Shown here one piece after another: positions 1 through 12,478 of a stretch of 64,000 bases of DNA (within the stretch, counting starts at the first letter, position 1; each line of letters opens with the position of its first letter). The position numbers and the translations under genes are program-made. The notes under the pieces were generated by a model. The model saw only the letters and a list, made by a program, of their open reading frames with translations, did no database searches and was not told where the DNA came from. The stretch comes from Nageia nagi (Eukaryota > Pinophyta). The stretch covers positions 179,676,001-179,740,000 of the forward strand of contig JBITNC010000001.1 of the NCBI GenBank assembly GCA_050084985.1, written 5' to 3'.

Positions 1-1222
1 TTCAATACAAACCATGAATATGAAAAACAAGTATATCCTTTCATGGTATTTTTTATCTTCAAAAGTCCTCAAGTCCATATTAGCATTTTCTCATTTCACT
101 AATGTTTTACTTAATTTTCATATTCATATCTAGTGTATTACTTTTAATAAAATTATCTTATAGCTATTAGTTTCATAACGTTATTTAAGATTTCTAATTT
201 ATAGATTTAAAAGATAACTTTTGTTATGAATCTTTTTTATTTAATCCATGAAGAACTATTATGACATATAAATTATGATATATTACTTTGTAATACATTC
301 TTAATACTTAAGGTATGAAAATTTAATCATTAGTCTCAATAATTTTCACTTTGTTTTTCATCCTAAGACATCTAAGGAATATTGCCTATAATTTGTACAT
401 GCAAAGAATAAGTGATTTATAATTGATCTCATTACATAGTTTCGAAATACAAATAACATTTTTTCTAACATGTTTATAATTTATTAAAATATCAAATAAA
501 AGTACATCAAATAATATTTAATCTTCAATTAGTCTTCATAGTTCCTTGCCCCTATTTACTTGATCATTTGTGAACTCAAGGATTTTGTTGGTCAAAGGTA
601 CTAGAAGAGATTTGGAAATTTTGAGGATTAGGATACCTCTTTCAATGCAATGTAATGCAACTATCACCATATGCACACATCAACATTTAACTTAAGCATT
701 TAAAATAAATTACCTTTCTAATAGATCTTAAGGGATTCATTGTCCACTTAAGGACTATCCATCTTCATCAATCTATATTATAAACATACTCTTCCTATGC
801 TTGTAAAATAATATTTTCAATATTCAATGAATTTGATATTGAGCTATACAAAATCATTATGATGGATTTTCATATCATTTCACACATTACTACTCATCTT
901 GTTAATATAACTAATTCATTTATACATCACTTTTGTCTAGATCTAGAGGGGTCATGGTCAACTTAATGACTATCCTCATCATTGATCATGACATTTAATG
1001 TTATCATTTGTTAATTATCATATATGTATTAATATATTCCTTTAAACATCCCAAAAATATCAAAATAATTATTTTCCCTCATCCATTATCCAAAATTATA
1101 TATTATATTGTATCAATAATTCATGAACAAAAGAGATATAAATATTTAAATTGTAAATTCAATAACATATTATTATATCCAAAGTCTAATTAACTCATAT
1201 ATATATTTTTCTAACATCATAT
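1..1222. other. AT-rich stretch, no gene recognised
   Basis: Both strands are rich in stops and no conserved motif was recognised. The one open frame, near 1008-1193, is low-complexity Ile/Tyr/Lys, as AT-rich DNA gives by chance. The stretch ends where the gypsy element's left LTR starts. Confidence 0.6.
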
Positions 1223-2557
1223 TGCAATGTATCCTTCTTGGACAATTTCAACCAAAGTATATCATGAATAGGCTAATGCAGTAACCTAATCTTCAAAGTA
1301 GGTTGATTCCTTATCTATTGCACATAGATTAAAAGAAAAATTAATATAAAAAAAACAAAAGAGGGTAGAGTGTGAGATATAAATCAAGAAGGATAGGGAG
1401 CAAGAAAAAATGCAAGGGTAGATCACTAGTTCAGCATAGGCTTTCACAGAAAGTAAAACCTTGGCAAGAATCTAGTGTAGTGCAAGTTTTCACTCTCTAA
1501 ATTATTATTTAGCTTAACTCTACCATATAAGTAGACACAATTATACCAACAAATCATCATTATCATTTAGAAAATATCCATTACTTGCCAAATATAACTA
1601 GATTAAGAATGGCAATGACAAGTGCTAGATAAGAAAGGTCAAGATGGTATTGTATTACTAATAGAACAAAAAGTCTTCAAAAACAAATACAAAGGGTAAT
1701 ACTAGGGATTCTAACCCTTTTTTCTTTATCTTCAACTATACTTATACTAAGCTAGAGTATTTACAGAATGACTAAAATAAAATAGTTACAAAATGGCCCA
1801 AAGATTCTAACCTTTTAATAAACAGCTAACTACCTCTACCACATGGCATTTTATTTCTAAAAATTGAAAGACTTAGAATTGTAACTACCTCTAAATTGTG
1901 ATGGGCATGTTTCTTGGGTGCTATTTGAACTTGTATTACATTACCAAAATATTCTTTAACTGATTATGAAGATTTTGAAGTCTTTTCAACTTCTAGTGGT
2001 TGTTTCAAAACCTTCTTGATTTTTGGCTCACATTTTGAATTCTTTTGGTGAAATTTTGCTTGAGAAAATATTTCTTTTATTACATCTGACATCATTAATC
2101 TCTGTACTCTAATCTTGAAGGCTTTTATTTTCTACTAATACCACTTTCTTCTTACACCTTTGTAAACTAAAGCAAGTAACTTTGAGGAATTTTAGTTTTG
2201 CATATGATGTCATCCTCCTCTAGATCTATTCTTTTGGCCAAAGTGGTATTCACTTTACTTTGCTAACATCATATCCCTTTCATGCTTGAGAACACATAAC
2301 CTAGCTATCATAGAAACTTTTAGCATTACCCACTAACATAACTACTTTCAAAGTTTAGTTTTAGATGAAAATAATACCTACCTATACTTCATTTACATCA
2401 CATCCAGATATTGCTATACTTAGTGCATTTTCTTATCAAAACTATCCAAAATTTATAGAATAGTTAGGAGGAGTTTGCTAAAATACATTTCTTTAGATAA
2501 ATAAGAATAATACATGCTAGGAAGCCATTAGAGTGTTGGGCTATGTATGCATATACA
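1223..2557 (-). repeat. 3' LTR of gypsy element 1
   Basis: This copy matches 12479-13823 along its length. Shared blocks include CTTGGACAATTT near the left edge, the run around 1690-1800, and GTTGGGCTATGTATGCAT at the right edge. On the minus strand it starts TGTATATGC at 2557 and ends in CA at 1223. Plus-strand pyrimidines (TTTTTCCTTTTAT, about 2581-2593) lie 24 bases inside and could be a displaced, decayed polypurine tract. Confidence 0.8.
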
Positions 2558-2559
2558 TT

Positions 2560-5500
2560 TTGGCGATATCTATAGGAAAATTTTTCCTTTTATACAAGAA
2601 ATTTTGGACCTAGCACAAAAACTTGAAAAAGGAAAGGAAACAAGCTTCAATTTTGTGAAATCAAGAACTACTAAATTTTTTCCTAATTTACATGCATTCT
2701 GAAGAAGTTCTTTAACCTTGAATGAGCTAAGGATATAGTATTCAAAACTTTGTAGGATACTTACCCATGTTTCTACAATAATTATTGTAAACTAACCCCA
2801 ACATTTGCCCAAGAATCAAAGAGTTTTAACAAATTTACCTCATCAAATGAAGATAGTAGTGCTTCCACATCATCAATTTTCTTGCTAATTTTTTGAATAT
2901 TTTCTAAAAATTTTAATTTTGGGACTAGTGAGTCATCAATTTTCTATAATTCTAGAACTCCCAATGTAGTTAATTTTTGCAACTTTGACTTCAAAGTCTC
3001 TATTCCTTGTAATTTATTCAACACACTATTTTTGATCTCTTGATAAACCCACTTTCCCCTCATCGAGTAATTGATTGCCACCATAATTTCAACTTGGTCC
3101 CCAATATTTATGACCTATAAACTTTCATTTGAAATTTCATTTAATTTCTTATTTGCTTTCTTGGCTTCCTCTAATATAGGATAAATAATATTCTCACTCC
3201 TACCAATATCTACTTCAAGCTTATTCAATTCCAACAAACACACTTCAACATGATCCCTGAGATGAATCAGGTCCTTGATTTCTTAAGATCTCTATTCCCA
3301 AAATTTCTCCTTTACAATTAATAAGAAACTCTTATCTATTTTGTACTTTTTCATACTTTGTTGCAATTGAGCTATGTTGGCATTCAAACTACCAATGATT
3401 GAGTCTCTTGATGTAATTTTTGCTACTTTTATGGCTATTTCTACATCCTTTTTAGCAATAATGACATCCTTTTTGCTCATGTTGTCGATAGTAGGAGTAG
3501 TATCTAAACTTTCCCTTAAAATAGCTATATTATTGTTGAAAACTTTCAACTTGACATTTTGAGCATCCGGCTACTTCTTCATTGCTTCATGAGCCTTTTG
3601 AAGCTTGTTATACTTGACCTCCAACTTTATCAGCTCTAATATATTTAGGTCCATGGTAGTTTGTAGCAACTCATTCTTATCACTCTGGGGAATGCTTCTC
3701 ATATCTATCTTCACCTAGGTGTTCATGGAGGTTAAATCACTCCACCCATCCTGGGGATCTTGGGCTATATCCATTTCTAGCACTTTATTCTTTGCATCCA
3801 TGGAAGTTTAGATCCTTACTAGATTATTCAATGCTAGAATTTTCTTCAATTACTTCTACATCCATTCTCCTTGGTTACTCTTCATTTGTTGGTACTACTA
3901 CATAATTCCATCAATGGACACCTGTTACATGGATATAGTAATGAATGGAAAATCAATACTCAAATCTTGGGAAGAAGAGGCCACAACTTGTTTTATTAAT
4001 ATTGTAGGAATGGCCTAGTTAGGGCCTAGACCATTGCTGCTAATAGGATTCACTATGGAAAATACTAGGATTGGTGGTGGTGATGATGGTGGGGGCAATG
4101 ATGGTATGGTGATTACATCAATGAGAGAAGCAACACGGGAAATTAATGCAGAGGGGGTAGGGTTATGCCATTGGAAAGGTGGTAGTAATATTGAAATTGG
4201 TTGAGTGGTAGGTTTCAAAGAAGTTATCATGATTATAGAAAGGGGGGCTTGAGTGAAAATGGGTGAGACAACTTGAATGGAAGCTGGTATTATAGGGTTT
4301 GATGAGGAAGTATTATAAGAAGAACTAGAAGGAAGAGAAATAGAAAATGTACCTATTAGAGTAGGGGTCTTCTTCTTCTTAGGTGAAAGGGAGGCCTTTT
4401 GAGATTTTCTCTTCATCATATATACCTCTCATTTTTTTTATGTCCCTTGTATGGCTTCTAGGGTAGCTTCTCTAACCTCTTCTTTAGCTTATTCCTCTTC
4501 GCTAATTCCTTGAGTTTTTTACTCATCTTGTTCTTCTTCTTCATCATCGCTTATGGGATACTCTTCAATAGGGGCATCTAAAGGGTGTTTCATTCTCCAC
4601 ATATCCTCAAACACATCATTAAGGTCAAAATCAAGGGGGGTGAATTTATTCCCATATTCAATCCAATATTGATTAAGTGCAACAATTTTCTTCTCACTCT
4701 ACTTAAGCCCTCTCAATGTAGCCAAAGAGTTTTTAGAAATTGAATCAATCTTTGGATTAAAAACTACCTTTTTCTCATAGAAACTCATCCATGTGGTAAA
4801 AAATCTTTAGTAATCAAAGACATGGGCATTTATTTATCTTTTTCTTTTAGGTTTCTCCACTTATCTAGCTCTGGTTTGGCTTTTGCTTTGAAGTTGGGAG
4901 GGTTGGGCTAATTTTTCAATTTTTTGCCAAATCCATCTTCTAGATCATATAGCCAATATTGATTAATCCTTTTTAACTTCAACCTAAGTATATTTTCCTT
5001 TAGTTAGTCACCTACTCCTCTACTTTAGAGAACCAATTCAAGCACCTTGTGAGGCAAAGCATAGATCAATCTTTTCTTTGCCATAGCTCCATATTTTGCA
5101 TCTACATAATCTATTTGCCTACCATACTCCATACTGAAGACCCAATCAGTGACATGTATAGGTAACAAGTAAGGAGCCCCAAAAAAACCATAAAGTATAA
5201 TGAATTTCCCTTCCTCCATGAAGAACTAATCTCCATTCTCACCTTAAGGTAGCCAAAGACACAATTTTGATGCATCTAATAGTCTTGAAAGTTTTGGAGA
5301 AAATAGACTCATGGTTGGAACTAAAAAGTTTTCATAAAGCTATAGTAATCAACTAATGACCTTGCTTCTTTATTCCATTTATCCATAGACCTTAGAGACC
5401 CATTTACCTCATGTTTAACTAAGGTCAATCTTTTGAAGAATCATGAATTTTGATGAATTACCAACCAAACAATAGAAGATGCATATGCAAGGTGAGATCA

Positions 5501-6120
5501 TTGATCAATTTCCTCTAATTGTTCTAAAATCTTATATGAAATAGTGACAACCCAATCATAAATGGTAGGAGTATTCAAGTGAGCGATTTGGAAGGCTATG
5601 GCAAGCTTTACCATTGACATATATTTATCTAATGTCTCCCCTGCTATTATTGATAACATAGACAACAATAATTGCAGGTGCAAGGAGAAACTAGATAACA
5701 ACACTTTAGAATTAGGGACCTCTAAGAATATGTTCATCCTCATATTCAAGCTTGGTCTTATGTATTAATTTATTAAGATAGAGGGAGAAGGTGGGGTAGG
5801 TGTATTAAAAGTATTTGCTATAGGCATAGGGTCTAGGCTAAGAAACACCTTCCCCTGCAAGTTTCTTACAGCCCTCATTGTAGGATCAAATGCCCCTTTG
5901 ATTAACTCTATTAACTCTAGGATTGGGAAGAATCTATGGAGAATTAAATACATAAGCCTTGACCCCATTGGTGAGTGAGAAATATGATTAAATCCAAAAA
6001 TAGGACACTTACCTTCTATGGTACCCTTTGGATTCTTATTCTAAGCTATTATCTTTGTGTCCCATAGCAACTCCATTGAATCAACAATCTTCTTTACAAC
6101 TTTTCCTAGAGTTGGCACCA
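2560..6120 (-). pseudogene. Extra 3' reading frame: globular part, Pro/Ser linker, coiled-coil tail
   Basis: About 3.5 kb lies between integrase and the 3' LTR and reads as one broken frame. The first part (about 6110-5300) has few charged runs and includes DPTMRAVRNLQGKVFLSLDP and GETLDKYMSMVKLAIAFQI. A middle part (5025-5219) has GFFGAPYLLPIHVTDWVF. Then comes a Lys-rich stretch and a Pro/Ser/Ile-rich linker (4015-4419). The tail (about 3720-2600) is Lys/Glu/Asn-rich with heptad-like hydrophobics (LELIKLEVKYNKLQKAHEAM, SLNANIAQLQQSMKKYK). No transmembrane hairpin or signal peptide typical of an env-like product was seen. I do not recognise the family. A shorter relative of the tail lies at 51150-52406. 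Confidence 0.6.
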
Positions 6121-6559
6121 TATTCTTTCTAGACTACATTTCACTTTGAAGTATACCCTATTTTGTTTTAACAATTCTAAATGATGCTTTGCATTTTCTA
6201 GCCCTATTGAAAATTGGAAATTCAAACAATTGATACTCCTTAAAAGCTCTATAGTTTGTAAGTTTTGAAATGCTCTACCTTTGCTTCTTTTATTCTTGAA
6301 TTCCCATGCACTGCATTTATTTTTTCAATCATGTGACATAATTACCACATCATTTGTATTAATAATTGATTTGATGTTTCTAGGATTTTCTTAGAAATCT
6401 AATTCCAATGATGCTAAAAATGCATCAAGTCATTAATACTACCACTAAATGAAAAATGTACTCTTGCTTGAAATTAAATGCAAAACACATCATATTTACA
6501 ATAATTACAAAGGTAGTATATTTTCTTCTAAAAACATTCTTTTGCCTATGAAGGCTTGT

Positions 6560-7720
6560 AATGTTTCAAATGCTACTTATTTACTGAAATTAGTAGCTTC
6601 CACCCAATTAATTTGGCTATTTCAAAAGCATTTCTCCTAATGCACTTGGCTATGATGTATGGTATTGACCATAAAGACTTGAACTTCTTATGCTTTTTAT
6701 GTTTGGCTCTATCTTTGTCCCATTTTAAAATAAGATGTCCTTCTTTGAAGATGTTCAGAGAAGCCTTTCAGGTATCAAACCACCTCTTTACAATTTCATT
6801 TCTCTTTTGTAAATATTGATATGACTTATTCCAAGATTCTTCCAAATGCAACAATTCATTCATTTGTACTTTAAGTGGTTCAAATCCCTCACCACATTCT
6901 TGAAGTATTGTTAAAGTAGGGAGCTCTATATGACTTGACAACAAAGCCCTTTTCTTATATACCAACGCATATGTACTATTATTAATAGCTAGCTTTATAG
7001 TGATCCTATCTACTCATAATGCCCAATTTAGCTTCTCATGCCAAATTTGGGGATTATCCTCTATAGTTCTCTTAAGAATTATTAACAAATTCTTATTTGT
7101 CAATTTAGCTAGCCCATTAGCCTGTGGATAGTAGTTTGAGGAAGTCTTCTAGTAGATCCCATATCTCATAGCAAAATCAGTAATATCTACTCCTACAAAT
7201 GCCAAACCATTATCAGATATGATTATTTGGATAATTCCATACCTAGTGATTAGCTTTTCAATGAATTTAAGAATAGTATTTTGATTTGCCTCTTTCATAG
7301 CTTTTACTTTTGCCCATCTAGTGAAATAATCTATGGTGGTAAGAATGAATTTATGCCCTATTGAGAAATTTGGATTAATAATTCCAATAAAGTCTAATCC
7401 CCACTATTTAAAAGGTTCTTTCACCTAAATTGGTTCTAATGGTAAAGTTACCTTTCTCGTTATACCTATAAACCTCTAGCATTTCTCATAACTTTGAGCC
7501 TTTGTAAAACCATGTTTGAACATAGTGGGCTAGTAATAACCTACTTGAATTATCTTACCCACTATTGTATAACCAAAATAATGACCTCTAGATACCCTAT
7601 AATGAAATGTTTTAATTATTTTCACTATCTTGGATGAAGGTACACACCTTAGCAATACTCCATCATGATTTCTTCTATAAAGCACTTGGTCAATTTTTGT
7701 GTAATTTTGGATATGAATTT
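6560..7720 (-). pseudogene. Integrase of gypsy element 1
   Basis: Integrase joins the cDNA to the host chromosome. The N-terminal zinc region is present but worn (LYRRNHDGVLLRCV, then GHYFGYTIVGKIIQVGYY and CEKC). The core has a WGLDFIG-type start, DYFTRWAKV, IIISDNGLAFVG (second Asp), and YYPQANGLAKSTNK, where the Glu of the D-D-E triad is replaced. The C-terminal part continues to about 6560 with LLHLEESWNKSYQYL and GHLILKWDKD. A few stops interrupt it. Confidence 0.85.
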
Positions 7721-7797
7721 TAAATCTTTCCTTTTTGATATATTCAAATGCATGGGGAGTTTACCAAATTGAAAATACTTATTTAATTTTCCCATTC

Positions 7798-8345
7798 AAT
7801 CATTTTCCTCAATACCTAGTTCCTCATCTAGAATTACTTGTTTAGTGAAATACATTATGTCTTTTTCTTCTACAACATCTCTAGCTAATTGCTCACAAAG
7901 GGCCTTTCCTCTTATGAGTTTAATAGGTCTGATCTCCACATCATATTTTAAAATTTTATAAATCCAACTAGGTCTCCCTTCCCCAATTTCTCCTTGCATT
8001 ATATAAGATCTAACATCTAGATGTATAGTTAAGACTAGGACTTTGCTCTAAGCTATATAATGTTTCAACTTTTCCAAAGACTTTACTATTGTTAGGACCT
8101 ATTTTTCCATAAAAGTGTACTTCTGCTCACATTTATTCATAGTTTGACTGAAAAAAGTAACAGGAAATTCTTTAGTCTTTTCAAATTTCTATGTTAGGAT
8201 AGTTGTAATGCTTGAATTAGAGCCATATGCATACAAAATGAATTCTTTGTTGAAATCTAGGTTCCCTAAGATAGGTGCCTTAGTTATTGCTAACTTGATT
8301 CTTTGAAATGCTTCTTTCCCTTGTTCATTCCATTCAAACATAGAA
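7798..8345 (-). pseudogene. RNase H domain C-terminal to RT, gypsy element 1
   Basis: After the RT connection the frame reads DFNKEFILYAYGSNSS, where active copies have D-A-S after the Tyr, so the first catalytic Asp is lost. Next come TFFSQTMNKCEQKYTFMEKQ and LKHYIA, the usual gypsy RNase H blocks, and then MQGEIGEGRPSWIYKILKYD with EIRPIKLIRGKALCEQLA. This is the standard RNase H of gypsy pol and hence the second such domain in the element. Confidence 0.75.
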
Positions 8346-8379
8346 TTTTTTTAATATGAGAGTAATGGACTTAATAATG

Positions 8380-8990
8380 CTTGAAAAATCCTAAATGAAT
8401 CTTCTTACAAAATTAATCTATCTTATAAAAGATTGTAAAGCCTTTTTGTTTGAATGGAGAGATAATTTGTTTATTGCCTCTACCCTATTTGGATCCATAG
8501 CCCAACCTTCTTTTGAAATAACATGTCCAAGAAACTTTCCCTCATATACTACAAAAATATACTTCTTTGTATTTAAAAAAATTCCATACGTTTTGCATTT
8601 GATAAAAGCCTACTCTAGATGCCATAAATGGGAACTCTTGTCATGAGAGAAAGTAGTGATATCATCCAAAAGGCATTCTTTGGAAAGCAAAAATTCCCCA
8701 TTTGGTTGTAAAGCCATTTTGAACTAATATTTAGGTTTTACCCAAACTTGATTATACCTTGAAAAATCATCTAGTAATGAGAATCTTTTTGCTCCAACCA
8801 TAGTATTTAATATTTCTTCCATAGGTGGTAGAGGATAATGATCTTTCAATGAAACTCTATTTAAACCCTTGAAGTCCACACACAATTGAATCTCCCCATT
8901 TTTCTTTCTAACTAGGACTAAATTTTCCACCCATGTAGAATGTTTAATAGGATATATGATACCAGCTTTATATAGTTTTAGAACTTCTTA
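8380..8990 (-). pseudogene. Reverse transcriptase with internal deletion, gypsy element 1
   Basis: RT copies element RNA into DNA. Clear blocks are LVRKKNGEIQLCVDFKGLN, KDHYPLPPMEEIL and FSLLDDFSRYNQ, then LLDDITTFSHD (the remains of the YLDD catalytic block, Tyr changed to Leu) and FLGHVISKEGWAMDP. Between YNQVWVKPKY and LLDDIT only about 20 residues remain, while gypsy RTs have roughly twice or three times that (the TPFGLINAGATFQ-like block is missing). An internal deletion near 8690-8720 is therefore likely. Confidence 0.85.
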
Positions 8991-9539
8991 TTTTATTGCT
9001 ACTTCAATCTTGGGGTTCACTAGCCTCTGCTTCTATCTTATCAGCTTAGCATCTTCAATCAACTCTATCATATTCTGAATTATAGATTTATCAAAAACCT
9101 TTAGATCATCATAAGACTAAGTAATTATATCAGCATAAGCTTTGCATAATTAAATAATCTCTTTGATTTGATCAGGGTTATTGCATATGCCAATTTTTAA
9201 AGATTTTTTGGGAATAATTTCATACTCTTTATAATTATTAGAGTTTATAATTATACCCTTTCCTTTTACCTAATCATTTCTATCAAACTTCAAATGAAAT
9301 CAGCTCTTTAGCAATTATATTGTTATTCAATTGGATTATATCTTATTCCCAAAAGATATCAGCATCTTCTTCTCCTACTGCATGACACATAGATTGCTAT
9401 AGCAAAAATTGATTGATTTGAGCCTCATCTTTGAATACTTGCCAAAAAGAATCATTATCTAGAATGGAAGGTCTAAAAATAAGTTGAACCCCATTTTTTT
9501 GGAACCATTCATTGGTGGGATCAAAATTGGCTCCCATTT

Positions 9540-9900
9540 GAGCCAGTGCATTCATCTCTTGATTCAACCTCCTTGGAATGGATTGTATATGTAGAGCTTA
9601 AAAATTTTCAAATAGGTCCCACATTCTATTTCTATAAGACTTTAAATAATGATGTTTAATAGAACACTTTCCTATGACTTGATTTATAATTAACTCTAAG
9701 TCTCCTTTAATTTTTAAACATCAAATTTGCATTTTAATAGCTTACTCTAGACCAAGGCAAAGGGCTTCATACTCAACTGCATTATTGGTGCACATCCATG
9801 TGAGCTTGTATGAGAATTTATGAATTTTTCCCATTGGATCAATCAAGAAAATACTAGTATGTAACCCATTTTTAGATTTGTCTCCATTAAAGAACATTTT
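9540..9900 (-). pseudogene. RNase H-like domain between protease and RT
   Basis: RNase H degrades the RNA strand of the RNA-DNA hybrid. This frame shows FFNGDKSKNG (in the place of a D-G first-strand motif), KFSYKLTWMCTNNAVEYEAL with the conserved Asn and Glu, then GDLELIINQVIG with the second Asp, and YRNRMWDLF. This is the order of the plant/archaeal-type RNase H (RVT_3 family) carried by some Tat-group elements. Two stops lie inside. Its place is unusual: it sits upstream of RT and is separate from the RNase H that follows RT at 7798-8345. The fold call is fairly firm; subtype is inferred. Confidence 0.7.
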
Positions 9901-10149
9901 CTAGACCTCACCTTTTCTAAATATTCACTAGCAAGCTTCAGAATGAAAGGGTCTAGTTCCATCAAATAATAATTCCCAAATTCCATATCATAAATGGTGC
10001 TAAGCATATTCATAGACATGGGATCTTTATTTTGCAATTCCTCTAATAACTAATCACTCTCTTCTAACTCATTCAAGATTGCATTAACCTCATCTTTCTT
10101 TTCTACATGAACATCAGAAATGTTTTCATTATCCAACTTTACTCTCTTA

Positions 10150-10551
10150 TCTCTACAAGGAATTAAATAATGAGTGTTATCCATTGCTAAATAACCCCTA
10201 TTTTTGCTGTAAACTCTCTAGATAGACATAACTCAAATAGAGGAAGAAGTTCAACTACTACAATATCCTAAGTGATGATCATAGAAGGATATTTATGTAT
10301 TTTTAGAACTATATCTTTGATAACCCCAATAGTATTAACTAGGGTGGAGTCTAGCATACTCCTATGGATATTCTATTAAGAGGTATCCCCATTACATCAC
10401 ATACTTCTTTAGGCATGATAGTAGTGGTTGCTCTATAATTGACTAAATAGTGATGTAGCACATACCCATCGACCTCTAAGGTCATATAAAAGGCTAATGG
10501 TTTATTTTTTCCCATTCCTAGATATTTGGATGTCTCAAACAAGTTCAACAC
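10150..10551 (-). pseudogene. Retropepsin-like protease remnant of gypsy element 1
   Basis: The region encodes an aspartic-protease fold of plant gypsy type. The active-site block reads LVNYRATTTIMPKEV where related elements have D-T-G-A-[ST]-T-T, so the catalytic Asp and the Gly are gone. About 45 residues on, KIHKYPSMIITQDIVVVELL matches the flap and C-terminal part of such proteases, followed by LSREFTAKIGGY. It lies directly after gag, as expected. The protein is certainly inactive. Confidence 0.65.
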
Positions 10552-10749
10552 CTTATCTATTTCTTCATTTAATTCTATAAGGGTTGTTATAAATAAATCA
10601 ATTTTCCCAATGATTTTTAAGGCATCAAATAAAGATATCTTTGAAGGGGTTCTCTTTAATTCTTCTACAATATTGAAATCATGAGCAATTGGGGGCTTAC
10701 TATGTTTGTCAACAAACCTCTGTTGAAACTGCTAAGTGTCATCCCTCCT

Positions 10750-12312
10750 CTAATGCCTAGTGAATGAGGGAAAACTTAACTTTTGGATCATATGATCACT
10801 AACTTCATCAACTTTAGGCATCTTTGTAGCTTTTGGAACTATAAATTTATGATATGCCACTTCTTTTGGGGGTGTCTTATTAATAGAACTAGGAGCTATA
10901 TCAAGCTTCTTAGAGGCCACTGGATCATGACTTTTTGGAGGTTTAGCTCTTTTATTTAGGATATTTGATACATGAGGTCTCTTTTTAGACCTTATTTTTA
11001 TGACAAAAACACCTACATTGACTAGGGTGAAATTCATCAAATTTACATTTTGACTTATATCATCAGCTACACTGGGTGGAGGAATTCCTCCTCTTTTTGA
11101 TAAATACTCTTGATATTGATATATACGGAAAGAAGTTTGTTCATGAATATCATTGCAAAATAAACATAAGCCTACCATCTATCTATAAGAAGAAGTTTGA
11201 TCTGTATTCTCTACTAGCACATGCTAATTTTGAGCTTTCTCTATAGCTAGATATGAGAATCTTTTGGCATTATTTTATCTACTCAAGAGGGTAATTTGGT
11301 TTGCCATGTTCTTGCATAAAGCTTTAAATCCTTGTATATCATTTTGTGATGGAGCTACCTAATTTAATCCAAACTAATGTGGGGCTAGTAAAGCCAAAGG
11401 TGCTCTTGGGGTTGGCAAAGCTAATGGAAACTATTGTATTGGTGTAGGAATACTAGCTAAAGGTGGGGCCATACAAATTGTTGAGGGTCTTATTGCCTAG
11501 TTTTTTGGTAACATTGGAAAGTATGGCATTGGCATATAGTTTGGTAGTTTTCCTACTAAAATGAGACAAGCTTCAACAAACACTACTTGTCTATAGACTT
11601 TCAATAAAGTGGTTACCTTGAAATTTTGAATTTGTAAAGAGAGATCTAGGGGGAAGGCTCTTAAATAATACATCAAAGCTTCAGATTGCTAGGGCCTAAC
11701 CAATATTATAAATATTTTCCAAGATTTCTAGAATCTAATATTAAATTATGGAATATTCTTCTATTCATATCTTTTGATAGAAGTGAATTAAGTTAGTAAG
11801 GAGAAAGGGTCTCCTACTTCATTAAATTCTAGGATGAAGGGCTCTACCAACTAAGCCCAAAAAGTTATAGATCCACTAGCAAGACTTTTATACCAATCAA
11901 GGACCTTGCCCTTGAATGATTGAGCTAGCAGTCTTACCATAACATCTTCATGCTAAACATTATGGAACTTAGCCAAATCAACTACATCCACACAATGTTC
12001 ATAGGCTATTTTCTCTATGGTGGCATCAAATTTAGGTAGAGTTTTAAAAACATTTATTAGGATATCATGCAATATAGCTAGAGCCAAAGGTACCCCATTA
12101 TCCCATGTAGGATATATATTTAGAGGAATATTAGCCATTTTAGGAGAACCAATCATAGTATGAAGGTTGAATGGTACTAGTTTGAATGAAGACTCTAAAT
12201 TATTGATACTACCCAAAGATCTATACTTGATTAGGGTATTTATTTTGGAAGTACCAAATTCTTTAAATTTTGGAACTTCTTTAGCTGCTTTGGATTTTGA
12301 TCTTGTCCACAT
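10750..12312 (-). pseudogene. Decayed gag of gypsy element 1
   Basis: Gag is the structural protein that packages the element RNA. The frame begins at a Met at 12312 (MWTRSKSK), 120 bases inside the primer site, and runs open to 11953. Beyond that stop the same product continues with a retrotransposon-gag signature around 11780-11930 (KGKVLDWYKSL, then SLLTQFTSIK). Near 11160 is CLFC followed by a His four residues on, a remnant of a CCHC-type knuckle with the last Cys lost. The final piece (10750-11178) is basic. Several in-frame stops and at least one frameshift break it. Gag is assigned from position and these motifs. Confidence 0.7.
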
Positions 12313-12431
12313 AAACTCTAGTAGTAGCTAAAATAATCTAGGTTTAGGGAGCAAAAATAACAACTATAAAAATTTGCTTGGATACATACCATTAATACTA
12401 CTTCCAGTAAAGTCACCAATAAAATCTTTTG

Positions 12432-12450
12432 CATCCCACTAAGTGTGCCA
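12432..12450 (-). other. Putative primer-binding site, tRNA-Asp-like
   Basis: The minus strand reads TGGCACACTTAGTGGGAT. The complement of the plant tRNA-Asp 3' end (TGGCGCCGTTGCCGGGGA), used by Athila/Tat-type elements, matches about 10 of 18 positions, including the leading TGGC. Its place beside the 5' LTR supports the call; the mismatches and the 28-base offset weaken it. Confidence 0.45.
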
Positions 12451-12478
12451 AAAAATATATACTATTGATGGAAATTAT

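Noticed and set aside
720-990. Apparent duplicate of a CTTAAKGACTATCC phrase at about 748 and 961
   Set aside because: The similarity covers only about 35 bases with several mismatches and does not extend, so chance cannot be excluded.
1008-1193. Open frame of 61 codons on the plus strand
   Set aside because: Ile/Tyr/Lys-rich low-complexity product, as expected by chance in AT-rich DNA; no family resemblance.
4015-4419. 134-codon frame as a separate gene
   Set aside because: It is the Pro/Ser linker of the longer broken 3' frame of gypsy element 1, not an independent gene.
2560-6120. Envelope gene
   Set aside because: Position fits, but I see no signal peptide, fusion-like or transmembrane segment; the coiled-coil tail does not prove env identity.
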